Assembly (NCBI GenBank): GCA_903837345.1
Contig: CAILUG010000009.1
Location: 91,746-155,745, forward strand
Source: an uncultured Gammaproteobacteria bacterium
GTDB taxonomy: Bacteria; Pseudomonadota; Gammaproteobacteria; Pseudomonadales; Pseudohongiellaceae
Reading direction: 5' to 3'
Length of the DNA: 64,000 bases
Part shown: positions 25,598-34,150 of the stretch, piece after piece
Position numbering within the stretch: position 1 is the first letter of the stretch
Layout: every line of letters begins with the position of its first letter
Notes under the pieces: model-generated
What the model was told of the DNA's origin: nothing
Seen by the model: the letters and a program-made list of their open reading frames with translations, nothing else
The model's database searches: none
Program-made: the position numbers and the translations under genes

Positions 25598-27468
25598 TCC
25601 CCTCCCTCAATACCTGCCTGCCGAAGATGACTGCGGGCGAAAAGCGCTTTGCGCGGCGCCTGCTTGAGCTGCTCGAAGACGATTACCTGATCTGGTACGA
25701 CATCCCGGTCGGCAAGCAGCGTCGCTATTCCGACTTCATCATTCTGCACCCGGCACGCGGGCTGCTGTTTCTGGAGGTGAAGGACTGGAAGGCCGACAAC
25801 CTCAAGAGCATCAACACCACAGAAGTTGAGCTGCTTACCGACACTGGCATCAAGACGGTTGGCAATCCGCTGGAGCAGGCGCGGCAGAGCGCCTATCAGG
25901 TCATCAACCAGTTGCTGCGTGATCCGCAGCTGCGCACCAGTGGCAGCCGCCAGGCCGAGAAGCTGGCATTTCCGTTTGGCTATGGAGTGGTGTTTGCCAA
26001 TATCACCCGCAAACAATTCCACGACGGCCTGCCTGAGGGCGACCGCCAAAAAGTGCTGCCTGATCATTTGTTGCTGTGCAAAGACGATTTCACCGACAGT
26101 ATCGACCCGGAACATTTCCAGCAGCAGTTGTGGGGAATGTTCAACTACCAGTTCAACCACAAGCTGACACTGCCGCAGATAGACCGCATCCGCTGGCACC
26201 TGTTTCCGGAAATCCGTATCAGCAACCGGCAAGGCGGCTTCTTTGACAGTGAACAGGATCAACAAGACCTGGCGCAGCAACTGCCGGATCTTATCCGCAT
26301 CATGGACCTGCAGCAGGAGCAACTGGCACGCAACATCGGCGATGGCCATCGGGTAATCCACGGTGTGGCCGGCTCCGGCAAAACGCTGATTCTGGGTTAT
26401 CGCTGCTTGCAGCTGGCGGAAGTGCTGCATCAACCCATTCTGGTGCTGTGTTTCAACATCACGCTGGCTGCACGTTTGCGGGCCTTTATCGATGAAAAAG
26501 GCATCAGCAACAAAGTGCAGGTCTATCACTTCCACGACTGGTGCGGTGAACAGTTGCGTGCCTACCAGGTCAGCATGATCCGCTCGGAAGCGCCCTATTG
26601 GGAACGGCAGGTGGCATCAGTAATCCAGGGTGTGGAACGCGGGCAGATACCGAAAGGCCAATATGGAGCCCTGCTCATTGACGAAGGTCACGACTTCGAA
26701 CCCGAGTGGCTGAAGCTGGTAGCGCAGATGGTAGACCCGCAAACCAATTCCTTGCTGCTGTTGTATGACGACGCGCAAACCATCTACCAGCGCAAAAACA
26801 AACTCAAGTTCAGTCTCAGCAGTGTTGGCATCCAGGCGCAGGGCCGCACCACCATTCTCAAGCTGAACTATCGCAACACGCGCGAAATCCTGCAGTTTGC
26901 CTACGAATTTGCCAGGGAATATCTCAGCCACGGGGATGCTGAAATCCCGCTGGTAACGCCGGAGTCGTCCGGTCGCAACGGCGATGCCCCGGTAATCGAG
27001 CATTGTGAAACACTTGAGCAGGAAGTGGCATTTGTCCTGCACTGTTTGCAGGTGTGGCACAGCAAAGACATTGCCTGGCACGATATTGCCATTCTTTACC
27101 CGGGCGGCATGGCCGGCACCCGCATGGCGAAGGCATTGAACAAGGCCGGCATTCCGTTTTTCTGGCTGGCCACCAGCAGCAACAAGAAACAGTACCGGCC
27201 GGAGGAAAACCGGGTCAGTCTGATGCCGATCCCGAGCAGCAAGGGCCTGGAGTTTGACCGGGTGATCATTCTCGACAGCAGTTTTATTCCACCCGGCAGG
27301 GTTGAGCAAATGGCGCCTGTCGATGAAGAAGTGCGACGCCTCTATGTCGGACTCACCCGTGCCAAATCACATCTGGTGCTGAGCTATCACCGGGAGAATG
27401 CGCTCAGCAAGGCGCTGGCGCTCAGTAGCGTACAAAAAAAGGAACCGCCATCAGCGCCACACCAATGA
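25585..27468 (+). CDS. NERD-domain superfamily 1 DNA helicase
   Basis: A 627-residue fusion of an N-terminal nuclease-related domain (residues about 1-150; PVGKQRRYSDFIILHPARGL and FLEVKDWKADNL, the Asp and Glu-x-Lys of a PD-D/ExK-like core) with a UvrD/Rep-type helicase. Walker A is HGVAGSGKTLILGY at about residue 260, Walker B LLIDEGHDFEPEWL near 364; QTIYQR, LKLNYRNTREIL and RRLYVGLTRAKSHLVL are helicase motifs III-VI. It should unwind or cleave DNA; role unknown, possibly repair or defence. The start is probably TTG (MAELIPSL), overlapping the GT9 gene; the next ATG removes part of the NERD domain. No partner gene adjoins. Confidence 0.87.
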   Translation: MAELIPSLNTCLPKMTAGEKRFARRLLELLEDDYLIWYDIPVGKQRRYSDFIILHPARGLLFLEVKDWKADNLKSINTTEVELLTDTGIKTVGNPLEQARQSAYQVINQLLRDPQLRTSGSRQAEKLAFPFGYGVVFANITRKQFHDGLPEGDRQKVLPDHLLLCKDDFTDSIDPEHFQQQLWGMFNYQFNHKLTLPQIDRIRWHLFPEIRISNRQGGFFDSEQDQQDLAQQLPDLIRIMDLQQEQLARNIGDGHRVIHGVAGSGKTLILGYRCLQLAEVLHQPILVLCFNITLAARLRAFIDEKGISNKVQVYHFHDWCGEQLRAYQVSMIRSEAPYWERQVASVIQGVERGQIPKGQYGALLIDEGHDFEPEWLKLVAQMVDPQTNSLLLLYDDAQTIYQRKNKLKFSLSSVGIQAQGRTTILKLNYRNTREILQFAYEFAREYLSHGDAEIPLVTPESSGRNGDAPVIEHCETLEQEVAFVLHCLQVWHSKDIAWHDIAILYPGGMAGTRMAKALNKAGIPFFWLATSSNKKQYRPEENRVSLMPIPSSKGLEFDRVIILDSSFIPPGRVEQMAPVDEEVRRLYVGLTRAKSHLVLSYHRENALSKALALSSVQKKEPPSAPHQ

Positions 27469-27628
27469 CTAGTATCCACAGGGTGTCTGGCACAAAATAC
27501 GGAAACACCATAAGACCGATGCCACATCCCATCGGCACCATGCGTTTCAGCTTCTTGCCGTAGCTGAAATAGCCGAGGCCGAAGCTACCGAACACCATGC
27601 CCCATAACAGGCTGTTGTCATCCATCAT
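27422..27628 (-). CDS. Small two-helix inner-membrane protein
   Basis: A 68-residue protein with hydrophobic segments LLWGMVFGSFGLGYFSYGKK, MVPMGCGIGLMVFPYF and TLWILVIGVALMAVPFFVRY. I recall short conserved proteins of this pattern in gammaproteobacteria, sometimes labelled amino acid transport protein without evidence. Its 3' end overlaps the convergent helicase gene by 47 bp. It is divergent from the cupin gene with 18 bp between starts. Either of two ATG codons (27628 or 27625) may start it. Confidence 0.72.
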   Translation of the reverse strand: MMDDNSLLWGMVFGSFGLGYFSYGKKLKRMVPMGCGIGLMVFPYFVPDTLWILVIGVALMAVPFFVRY

Positions 27629-27646
27629 TTACCTCAGGGGATCAAC

Positions 27647-28030
27647 GTGCACGCAACCATAAAACATCGTAACGCCAGCGCAGAGTACTACACCGAAGAG
27701 CGCTGTCATATCAACGAGCTGTCAAATGGCCCGGACGATCCGACAGTTTCGATAGCCGAAGCGCGCGTTGTCGCTGGCGTCACCACTCGCTGGCATCGCC
27801 TGCAGGGTATTGTTGAGCGCTATGTGATTCTGCAAGGCACCGGCCTGGCTGAAATTGGCGACATGTCGCCGCAACCGGTGAATCCCGGCGATGTAGTGCT
27901 GATTCCACCCGGTTGCCACCAGCGCATTGCCAACACCGGCAAACACGATCTGGTGTTTCTGGCGATTTGTTCACCTCGCTTTGAACAGCAGTATTATGAA
28001 GACACTGAAAACAACCAGCCGGAGCAATAA
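27647..28030 (+). CDS. Cupin-domain protein
   Basis: A 127-residue single-domain cupin starting at GTG after a good AGGGG site. The metal-binding cupin motif 1 is TTRWHRLQGIVERYVILQGTG (two parts either side of the turn), with H and E ligands, and motif 2 is PGDVVLIPPGCHQRIANTG. A small beta-barrel enzyme or sugar/metal-binding protein is expected; substrate unknown. It is followed after 66 bp by an exported hydrolase on the same strand. Confidence 0.85.
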   Translation: MHATIKHRNASAEYYTEERCHINELSNGPDDPTVSIAEARVVAGVTTRWHRLQGIVERYVILQGTGLAEIGDMSPQPVNPGDVVLIPPGCHQRIANTGKHDLVFLAICSPRFEQQYYEDTENNQPEQ

Positions 28031-28096
28031 CCGGATTCAAATACGTAAATAAAAAAGCAGGTTTTTGGCCAATTCAGGTTCCAGGGGGACAGACCA

Positions 28097-29224
28097 ATGA
28101 ACAGCAAGATGAAGAACTTTGTGGTGAGCACCGCCGTGTTTCTGCTGGGTACCGCTGCAGCACAAGCTGCGCAACCTCTCACCGGCTTGAAGCGCAGTGA
28201 ATATGAGGTGGTTGTCAAATCGACAGCGCCCGGCATGGACGGCGGCAATGTCAGATTGTATGTGCGTGAGGTGAGCGCAGTAAAACCAAGAGAAAAGATT
28301 CCGGTACTGTTCGTGCATGGCGCCGGCACGCCGGCAGAAGTGGCGTTCGATGTGCCAGTGGCTGGCTACAGCTGGATGGAGTATCTGGCTGAACACGGCT
28401 TTCGTACCTACGCCACTGACATGACAGGCTATGGTCGTTCCAGCCGGCCTTCACAGATGGGGGATCGCTGCAATCTCAGTGCAGAGCAGCAGCGGGAGGA
28501 ATTCCCTGAGGCCTGCAAAGCCACGTTTGCCTCGGCACTTACCACCATGGCCTCTGACTGGGACGATATTGATGCAGTCGTCGATTTCATACGCAAGCAG
28601 CTCAATGTCAAAAAAGTGAATCTGGTGGGTTGGTCACAGGGTGGACCCCGCACTGCCGGCTATGCTGCCAGGCATCCGGACAAAGTATCTGCCGTAGTGG
28701 TGCTGGCTCCGGCCTACAACCGCAAGGCAGCCGCCACGGCGGCTGATGCGACAATCGACGGTGTGGCAATTACCAAACAATCGCAGCAGGATTTTCTGGA
28801 CCAGTGGGATGGGCAGACCGGCTGCGTCAATCAATACGACCCGGCCGTGGCCACTGCTGTGTGGAATGAAATGCTTGCCTCCGATCCGGTGGGCGCCAAG
28901 TGGGGCACTGGGGTACGCCGTGCACCACGCGTACCAACCTTCGGCTGGACTCCCAGGGAAGTTGCCGCCACCAGAACACCCGTCATGATGGTGACAGGCC
29001 TGACTGATCGCCAGGTAAACCCCGACTGGGTGCGTGAAATGTATGCCGATCTCGGCGCCAGCAAAAAAGTGCTGATCGAACTGCCCTGCGCTTCCCACAA
29101 TGCCATGTGGGAGCACGGCAATGAGCGGTTGTTCGATGCCAGTTTCCAATGGCTCGATGCAACCCGCTATAAAGGAAAGACCACCGGCACTTTTGTGCTG
29201 GAGTCGGACCTGACAAAGAAATAG
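28097..29224 (+). CDS. Exported alpha/beta-hydrolase
   Basis: A 375-residue alpha/beta-hydrolase with signal peptide (VVSTAVFLLGTAAAQA). The oxyanion loop is VLFVHGAGTPAE, the nucleophile serine is in VGWSQGGPRTAGY, the acid is likely in MMVTGLTDRQVNP, and the histidine is in LPCASHNAMWEHG. Closest to the epoxide-hydrolase/haloperoxidase-like branch of the fold; the substrate is unknown. The start follows CCAGGGGGACAG. An NTF2-like exported protein follows after 39 bp and is likely cotranscribed. Confidence 0.88.
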   Translation: MNSKMKNFVVSTAVFLLGTAAAQAAQPLTGLKRSEYEVVVKSTAPGMDGGNVRLYVREVSAVKPREKIPVLFVHGAGTPAEVAFDVPVAGYSWMEYLAEHGFRTYATDMTGYGRSSRPSQMGDRCNLSAEQQREEFPEACKATFASALTTMASDWDDIDAVVDFIRKQLNVKKVNLVGWSQGGPRTAGYAARHPDKVSAVVVLAPAYNRKAAATAADATIDGVAITKQSQQDFLDQWDGQTGCVNQYDPAVATAVWNEMLASDPVGAKWGTGVRRAPRVPTFGWTPREVAATRTPVMMVTGLTDRQVNPDWVREMYADLGASKKVLIELPCASHNAMWEHGNERLFDASFQWLDATRYKGKTTGTFVLESDLTKK

Positions 29225-29263
29225 AGTTTGTCTGCCACACGCCTAAAACAAGAGGAATAATCC

Positions 29264-29830
29264 ATGTCATCCTGCCGCACCCCCTTTTTCAGAGTCGCTC
29301 TCATCCCTGCTCTTGCCAGCCTGCTGGCGTTCACCGCACCCGCTGCGCTTGCACAGCCAAAGACCCCCGGCTACGGCGATGACTACGCACATATAATCGA
29401 TCTGCAAGGCCGCTATATCTTTGCGCAGGACTTCAACGATGCCGACGGTTACGCCGCTGTGTTCACTGAAGACGGCGTGCTCGACTGGGCTGGCGGCGAA
29501 GTGAAGGGGCGCGAAGCCATCCGCAAATTCAAGAAAGACGGCGTCTACAACCTCAGCAAGAATGCCGAAGAAGCCGCCTGGCCTGCCACCACCCGCCACT
29601 TCATCACCAACACCGTGGTGACTGTGACCGGCGACACCGCCAAAGCCTGGACCTACTGGTTCCAGGCCAACAACAACACTGCCGACCGCAAATCCAGCTA
29701 TGGCTTGTTTGGCCACTATGAAGATGATCTGCGACGCGTCAACGGCGAGTGGTTGTTCTCGCGGCGTGTGATTTACAACGAAGGTGTCAAAGGGCGCGCC
29801 AGGGCCGGCAAACCAAATCCGGTGAAGTGA
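29264..29830 (+). CDS. Exported SnoaL/NTF2-like protein
   Basis: A 188-residue protein with signal peptide ending TAPAALA and one SnoaL-like (NTF2 fold) domain: IIDLQGRYIFAQDFNDADGY, FTEDGVLDWAGGEVKGREAI, TRHFITNTVVTVTGDTAKAW, and FGHYEDDLRRVNGEWLFSRR. This fold covers dehydratases, isomerases and binding proteins; no function can be assigned. The last 55 bases of the gene reappear, diverged, at 30382-30436, evidence that a paralogue once stood downstream. Confidence 0.85.
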   Translation: MSSCRTPFFRVALIPALASLLAFTAPAALAQPKTPGYGDDYAHIIDLQGRYIFAQDFNDADGYAAVFTEDGVLDWAGGEVKGREAIRKFKKDGVYNLSKNAEEAAWPATTRHFITNTVVTVTGDTAKAWTYWFQANNNTADRKSSYGLFGHYEDDLRRVNGEWLFSRRVIYNEGVKGRARAGKPNPVK

Positions 29831-29970
29831 AATTGTGAGTAGTAGACAGTTGTAGTAAGGAAAAGCCTTAGCGATTAAAAATAAATGGAGTCGGCGCGAC
29901 TGAGTAAAAGTTCATAATGCAAGGCTTATAGATTTGAGTAATTATTTCATTCTCATTTCAGGAGACTAAA

Positions 29971-30305
29971 ATGCGAAAGGTTCTGTTCAGTGTAGTGTTT
30001 TTCATGTTTTGTGGATGTGGAGCAAATCCACTAAATATGTCAAGCAATATGACAAAGCTAAAAATCGGCATGAGTGAAGAATCTGTAAAGTCTGAGTTAG
30101 GCGAACCTGCAGCGGTGTCAGCCGACCAAAATGTTAAAATTTTACATACGTACTGTACAACAATAGTATGGCTGCACTTACAGGTACTCTAGGTAACAAA
30201 GAGTCAGGTGAGAAGTTCTATATAGCGTTTGGTAAAGACGGAAAAGTTGCTTTGTATGGTGGGCAAGAAGTTCTTCAATCACTTGCAAAATTGCAGCCGA
30301 AATAA
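29971..30305 (+). pseudogene. Frameshifted SmpA/OmlA-like small lipoprotein gene
   Basis: The first frame encodes a lipoprotein signal (MRKVLFSVVFFMFCGCG) and KLKIGMSEESVKSELGEPAA, a BamE/SmpA-like opening, then runs into unrelated residues and stops at 30192. From about 30144 the +2-shifted frame continues naturally: TYVLYNNSMAALTGTLG, then FYIAFGKDGKVALYGG and a stop at 30303-30305. Restoring one base in the A/T run at 30135-30144 joins the halves into one protein of about 111 residues. The region is AT-rich compared with all neighbours, suggesting recent acquisition. A sequencing error in the homopolymer is the alternative. Confidence 0.72.
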
Positions 30306-30378
30306 TGAATAAAAATGTTAAGAAATTGCATAAGATGCTGGGGTACTAACAACATTAAAATTGCACAAGAAGCCTACA

Positions 30379-30436
30379 ATCTACAACGAAGACATGAAAG
30401 GGCGCGTCATAGCGGGCAAACCCAATCCGGTGAAGT
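30379..30436 (+). pseudogene. 3' remnant of a second NTF2-like gene
   Basis: The bases encode IYNEDMKGRVIAGKPNPVK, matching the end of the intact NTF2-like protein (IYNEGVKGRARAGKPNPVK) at 29774-29828. The two 55-base stretches share 46 identical positions by hand count. No upstream part of this second copy survives; AT-rich sequence with the lipoprotein pseudogene replaces it. The remnant has lost its stop codon and runs into the MOSC gene start region. Confidence 0.75.
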
Positions 30437-30448
30437 ATGGGAGTCGTA

Positions 30449-30991
30449 ATGGCAGGGAAAGTGACAGCTGTATGTGTGAGTGCTGAGCATAAGTTCAGTA
30501 AAACTGAAGTGGCAACGATAAGGTTAGTGGCAGGGCTTGGTGTGGATGGCGACGCACATCAGGGCGTTACTGTTCAGTATCTGTTTCGCATCAGGCAAGA
30601 TCCAACTCAGCCCAACCTTCGTCAGGTTCATCTGATCCACACCGAGTTGCATGATGAATTGCGAGCGGAAGGTTTCACAGTTTTTCCAGGGGCGATGGGC
30701 GAAAACATTACAACTCGTGGAATTGATTTGCTGGCATTGCCAACGGCAACCCGTCTTCAAATAGGCAATACGGCAGTAGTGGAAGTTACTGGCTTAAGAA
30801 ATCCTTGTTCGCAGCTGGATAATTTCCAGCAGGGTCTGACAGCGGCAGTGCTTGGTCGCGATACTGAGGGAAGCTTGGTCCGCAAGTCAGGAGTCATGGC
30901 GATCGTGCTTGTCGGTGGCGATGTGCGACCGGATGATTCGATAGTCGTGGAGCTTCCATTACCGCCCCATCGGCCACTGGCCCCGGTATGA
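30449..30991 (+). CDS. MOSC-domain protein
   Basis: A 180-residue MOSC (molybdenum cofactor sulfurase C-terminal) domain protein. The barrel begins AGKVTAVCVSAEHKFSK; GLGVDGDAH, MGENITTRGIDLLALP and the conserved cysteine in GLRNPCSQLDNFQ are typical, followed by GVMAIVLVGGDVRPDD. Relatives transfer or bind sulfur at molybdenum cofactor or reduce N-hydroxylated compounds; this standalone form is uncharacterised. The ATG at 30449 has GGGAG eight bases upstream; an in-frame ATG at 30437 sits at the very edge of the NTF2-like remnant and is less likely. Confidence 0.87.
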   Translation: MAGKVTAVCVSAEHKFSKTEVATIRLVAGLGVDGDAHQGVTVQYLFRIRQDPTQPNLRQVHLIHTELHDELRAEGFTVFPGAMGENITTRGIDLLALPTATRLQIGNTAVVEVTGLRNPCSQLDNFQQGLTAAVLGRDTEGSLVRKSGVMAIVLVGGDVRPDDSIVVELPLPPHRPLAPV

Positions 30992-31036
30992 AGGCATGTC
31001 TTGTTTCGATTGCTGCCAGTCGGTTTGTCTGCAGGC

Positions 31037-33253
31037 TTAACTTAACAGACCTCGTACCTGCTGGAGGATTTCATTGCCGCCTTCACAATTCGCATCATTG
31101 ATTTCCTGTACCAGCGCCATGCCGATCCGGTAACCCAGCTCGCGATACGCTTCAAACTGCACTTCATCAAAAAACTGGTCCAGTGTTGATTGGTGCGGGA
31201 ACGTGCTGTTCTGGCGCCGGTAGCTGAGCACGTCCATGCCGAGATCAGGGATCAGGGTTGGTTTTATATAGACCAGGTAGCCAATGAACGCCGCTTTATT
31301 GCCAACTTCCGGATAATGGATTTTGGCCGATGCAAAACCACGGCGGGCCAATTGGTAATCCTTGAGGGTGGCAGCACTTTGCTCCTGGTCCGATCCGGGA
31401 ATCACCTGCTCCAGCGAATAGTCAGCATCAAATTCGATGTTGATGCCGAAATCGACACGGGCTTTTTCCAGCGCGTTGGCCAGATCGGAAAAATCATAGC
31501 TGCCATCGGCACCGGCATCGCTGACGAAGATCAATGTGAGCCTGCGGCGCAGCAATTCATACACGGCAAGGTTTTCGAAGTGACCGCCATCGGAGAGCTC
31601 CACAAAATGCTGATGCTCGGTCAGCCCTTTGTTGAGCAGTGCAACAGCCTGCAAGCCAGGGAACAAATAGTTGGGCGGTAACAGTTGTGAGCTATGTCCG
31701 GGATTTTCTGCCCAGAATCCCAGCCGCATGTTCAGCAGCGACATCACCAGCGAGACCAGCTTGTCGGTGGTGGGCCCCTGGCCGGAAACTCCGGCATCGG
31801 GATTGGCGGCGGCTCCCGATATGGCCATGGCTGTTGCCAGTGTCATGCCTGCACGCCCACCCCTTGTGGACCAGAGGGATGTTCTTTGCCAGCCGGTTGC
31901 ATCGCTGCCGCAATACAGAGGTGAGATCAAAAAGCTGTCGCCCTTGCGACCACGAAAATCGGCCCGGTCGGAATCGGCGAGCACAATGTTGCAGTTGATC
32001 AGATGATAGGGCCGGTTATTCGGCTGTTGGCACATGCGTGCTACCAGCGCCTGGTTGGCCGCAGTTGCTGCCTCCCAGATACCGCGGTTGATCTGGTCCG
32101 GGGCCTGCATGAAAGTTTCCATCAAGCGATTGCGATACATGCGATTGAGGCCGAACAGATTCACATTGCACAACAGCGCTGGCGCTACCACCAGGGCAGC
32201 CATAATCGGATATGTCCACCAGTTCATCCAGGGCAACAGCAATTCCGCCACGCAATAGCTGCCAAACAACATGCCAAACAACAGGAAAAACGCTGAAAGA
32301 CTGATTTGCAGACCACTCACTTCCTCATTGCCGGTAAAGGCGCGGCGATGGCTGAGAAAGCCCAGAATGGCTCCCACCATGTAAGAAGAGAGGGCAACAC
32401 TGCCGTTGACCAGAAACGGTCTTGTGCTGGCAGGATCAACGAAGTGATTTAACAGCGCGCCCAGGATTTCCTTGATAACCGGCAGCAGGCACAGAATCAC
32501 GAAGCCGGCAAAGGCTTTCAACAGATAACCGAGCAGTCTTTGAATATCTACATCCATGCGGTATGCATGCACGCCCCTGACTGTACGCAGAGAAAACACC
32601 AGCGAGGCAATGACGAATATTCCAGCAGCAAGCAGGGCAAGACCGCCAAACACGATCAGGAAATTCATGTTATGCCCATGTACAGCAGGCAACATACTGA
32701 TGGCTTGCATCACCAGTATCAGCATCAGGATCAAGAGTGAGCTGTAGACCAGGAATGAGCTGACCACTACCCGCAGTACCGTAGCAATGAACGACAGCAT
32801 GTCCAGCCCCTTGCCGGGGATCAGATAGTTGCCATGCAGGCGTATGTAATTGAGGATATTGTTGACCAGGCTGTTTTGCCCGGTCTTGTTGCCGACATTT
32901 TTTTTGCCGAACGGAAACTTGTCACTGCAGTTGAAAGGCTGGTTGGTTTGCGGATCGCGCTGGCTGAGATACCAGGTGAGCGAGGAGCTGAGATAACCCC
33001 CGCCCGAGACGCTGGACAAATAATCGAAGTGCTGCAATTTGTTGTCAGCAGCCAGCGCCTGCATGATGCCAAGCCCGAACGATGCTGAGCGGATGCCGCC
33101 ACCTGAACAGGCCAGCGCACGATAGTCGGAGGCATGGCCGGCAGGGGCCTGTCTGCCCTTGTTGATATGGAGAAGTTCAGCGCTTGTCAGATCTTCGGCA
33201 TCTTGCGTCCGATCCGGACTCCGTGGTTGTTCCTGTTTGTTGTTGTCTTCCAT
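31037..33253 (-). CDS. Patatin-like phospholipase with integral membrane segments
   Basis: A 738-residue protein with a split patatin domain. The oxyanion GGGIRS is at residues 51-56 and the nucleophile S83 in SSVSGGGYLSS; the catalytic aspartate is in ELSDGGHFENLAVYE far downstream. Between them lie about six hydrophobic segments (for example SSFLVYSSLLILMLILVM, FLIVFGGLALLAAGIFVIA, FFLLFGMLFGSYCVAELLL), so the lipase would be held in the membrane. Expected activity is lipid acyl hydrolysis; target unknown. The second ATG (33253) is chosen because GGGAGG lies six bases upstream, whereas the first ATG touches that site. It ends a run of minus-strand genes. Confidence 0.87.
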   Translation of the reverse strand: MEDNNKQEQPRSPDRTQDAEDLTSAELLHINKGRQAPAGHASDYRALACSGGGIRSASFGLGIMQALAADNKLQHFDYLSSVSGGGYLSSSLTWYLSQRDPQTNQPFNCSDKFPFGKKNVGNKTGQNSLVNNILNYIRLHGNYLIPGKGLDMLSFIATVLRVVVSSFLVYSSLLILMLILVMQAISMLPAVHGHNMNFLIVFGGLALLAAGIFVIASLVFSLRTVRGVHAYRMDVDIQRLLGYLLKAFAGFVILCLLPVIKEILGALLNHFVDPASTRPFLVNGSVALSSYMVGAILGFLSHRRAFTGNEEVSGLQISLSAFFLLFGMLFGSYCVAELLLPWMNWWTYPIMAALVVAPALLCNVNLFGLNRMYRNRLMETFMQAPDQINRGIWEAATAANQALVARMCQQPNNRPYHLINCNIVLADSDRADFRGRKGDSFLISPLYCGSDATGWQRTSLWSTRGGRAGMTLATAMAISGAAANPDAGVSGQGPTTDKLVSLVMSLLNMRLGFWAENPGHSSQLLPPNYLFPGLQAVALLNKGLTEHQHFVELSDGGHFENLAVYELLRRRLTLIFVSDAGADGSYDFSDLANALEKARVDFGINIEFDADYSLEQVIPGSDQEQSAATLKDYQLARRGFASAKIHYPEVGNKAAFIGYLVYIKPTLIPDLGMDVLSYRRQNSTFPHQSTLDQFFDEVQFEAYRELGYRIGMALVQEINDANCEGGNEILQQVRGLLS

Positions 33254-33297
33254 GCACATCCTCCCTGGTACGATTTTTCATTCCATAGCAAACAACT

Positions 33298-34149
33298 TTA
33301 CTCGCCGATCAGATTTTTCACCAGCCAATGCCCGTAAGCCGGTGCCAATTGTTGCTGGATCAAGGGCAAGATGGCCCGCATCTGTTCCGGCAAGGTGAAC
33401 GGCGGATTCACCACCAGCATGCCGCTGGCAGTAAGCCCATGACCACTCTGGTCAGGCGCAACGCCCAACTCAAACTGCCACAGGTCCCGCACACTGGTGC
33501 GCTGCAGATTGGCAATCATGCGCTCGATATCGCCGCGCTCCACCACCGGGTACCACAACAGGATCTGTGCCGAGCGCATGCGCTGGTAAATTTCGGCAAC
33601 CAGTTTCACTACCTGCTTGTAGTCGCTGTCCAGTTCGTAGGACGGATCAATCAATATCACTGCGCGCTTCTGTGCCGGTGGCAATAGCGCCAATGCCCGC
33701 AGGTAACCGTCAACCTGTTCATAACGGATGCGCTGGTCGCCGCGTACCTGCTTTTGCAGCAAGTCAAAATCGGCAGTGTGCAGTTCGCACAAGTGCAGGT
33801 GATCCTGATGGCGCAGCACTGCCGCTGCCAGCACCGGCGAACCTGGATACTGGCCGCGCTGCAGGAACTGCGAGAGATGTTCGTGATAGAGCCGCATCGC
33901 GGTACGGTTGTCGCCGTCGAGTTGTGACAGCAGGCCCATGAAATCCAGTTTCAGAATGCCCTGCTCTGCTTCACCTGTTTTTTTGGCTTCATCCGATTGC
34001 AGCCGATAGAGACCGGCACCGGCGTGGGTGTCGAGATAGAACACCCCGGCTTCCTTGCGGGTGGCATAGTGCAGGGTGTTGACCAGCACCAGATGCTTGA
34101 GCACATCGGCATGGTTGCCGGCATGGAAGGCATGACGATAGGAAAGCAT
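33298..34149 (-). CDS. rlmJ: 23S rRNA (adenine2030-N6)-methyltransferase
   Basis: A 283-residue RlmJ, which methylates A2030 of 23S rRNA. It opens MLSYRHAFHAGNHADVLKH, almost invariant in the family, which fixes the start at 34149; a longer frame to 34188 runs into the MazG-like gene. FYLDTHAGAGLYRL is the SAM-binding motif and VILIDPSYELDSDY the catalytic DPxY motif. TLPEQMRAILP near the end is also typical. It starts 1 bp after the stop of the MazG-like gene, so the two are coupled. Confidence 0.96.
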   Translation of the reverse strand: MLSYRHAFHAGNHADVLKHLVLVNTLHYATRKEAGVFYLDTHAGAGLYRLQSDEAKKTGEAEQGILKLDFMGLLSQLDGDNRTAMRLYHEHLSQFLQRGQYPGSPVLAAAVLRHQDHLHLCELHTADFDLLQKQVRGDQRIRYEQVDGYLRALALLPPAQKRAVILIDPSYELDSDYKQVVKLVAEIYQRMRSAQILLWYPVVERGDIERMIANLQRTSVRDLWQFELGVAPDQSGHGLTASGMLVVNPPFTLPEQMRAILPLIQQQLAPAYGHWLVKNLIGE

Positions 34150-34150
34150 G

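Noticed and set aside
30135..30147. Programmed -1 ribosomal frameshift in the small lipoprotein gene
   Set aside because: The A/T run does not give an X-XXY-YYZ heptamer in the zero frame and no stimulatory hairpin is apparent; a simple one-base deletion explains the data.
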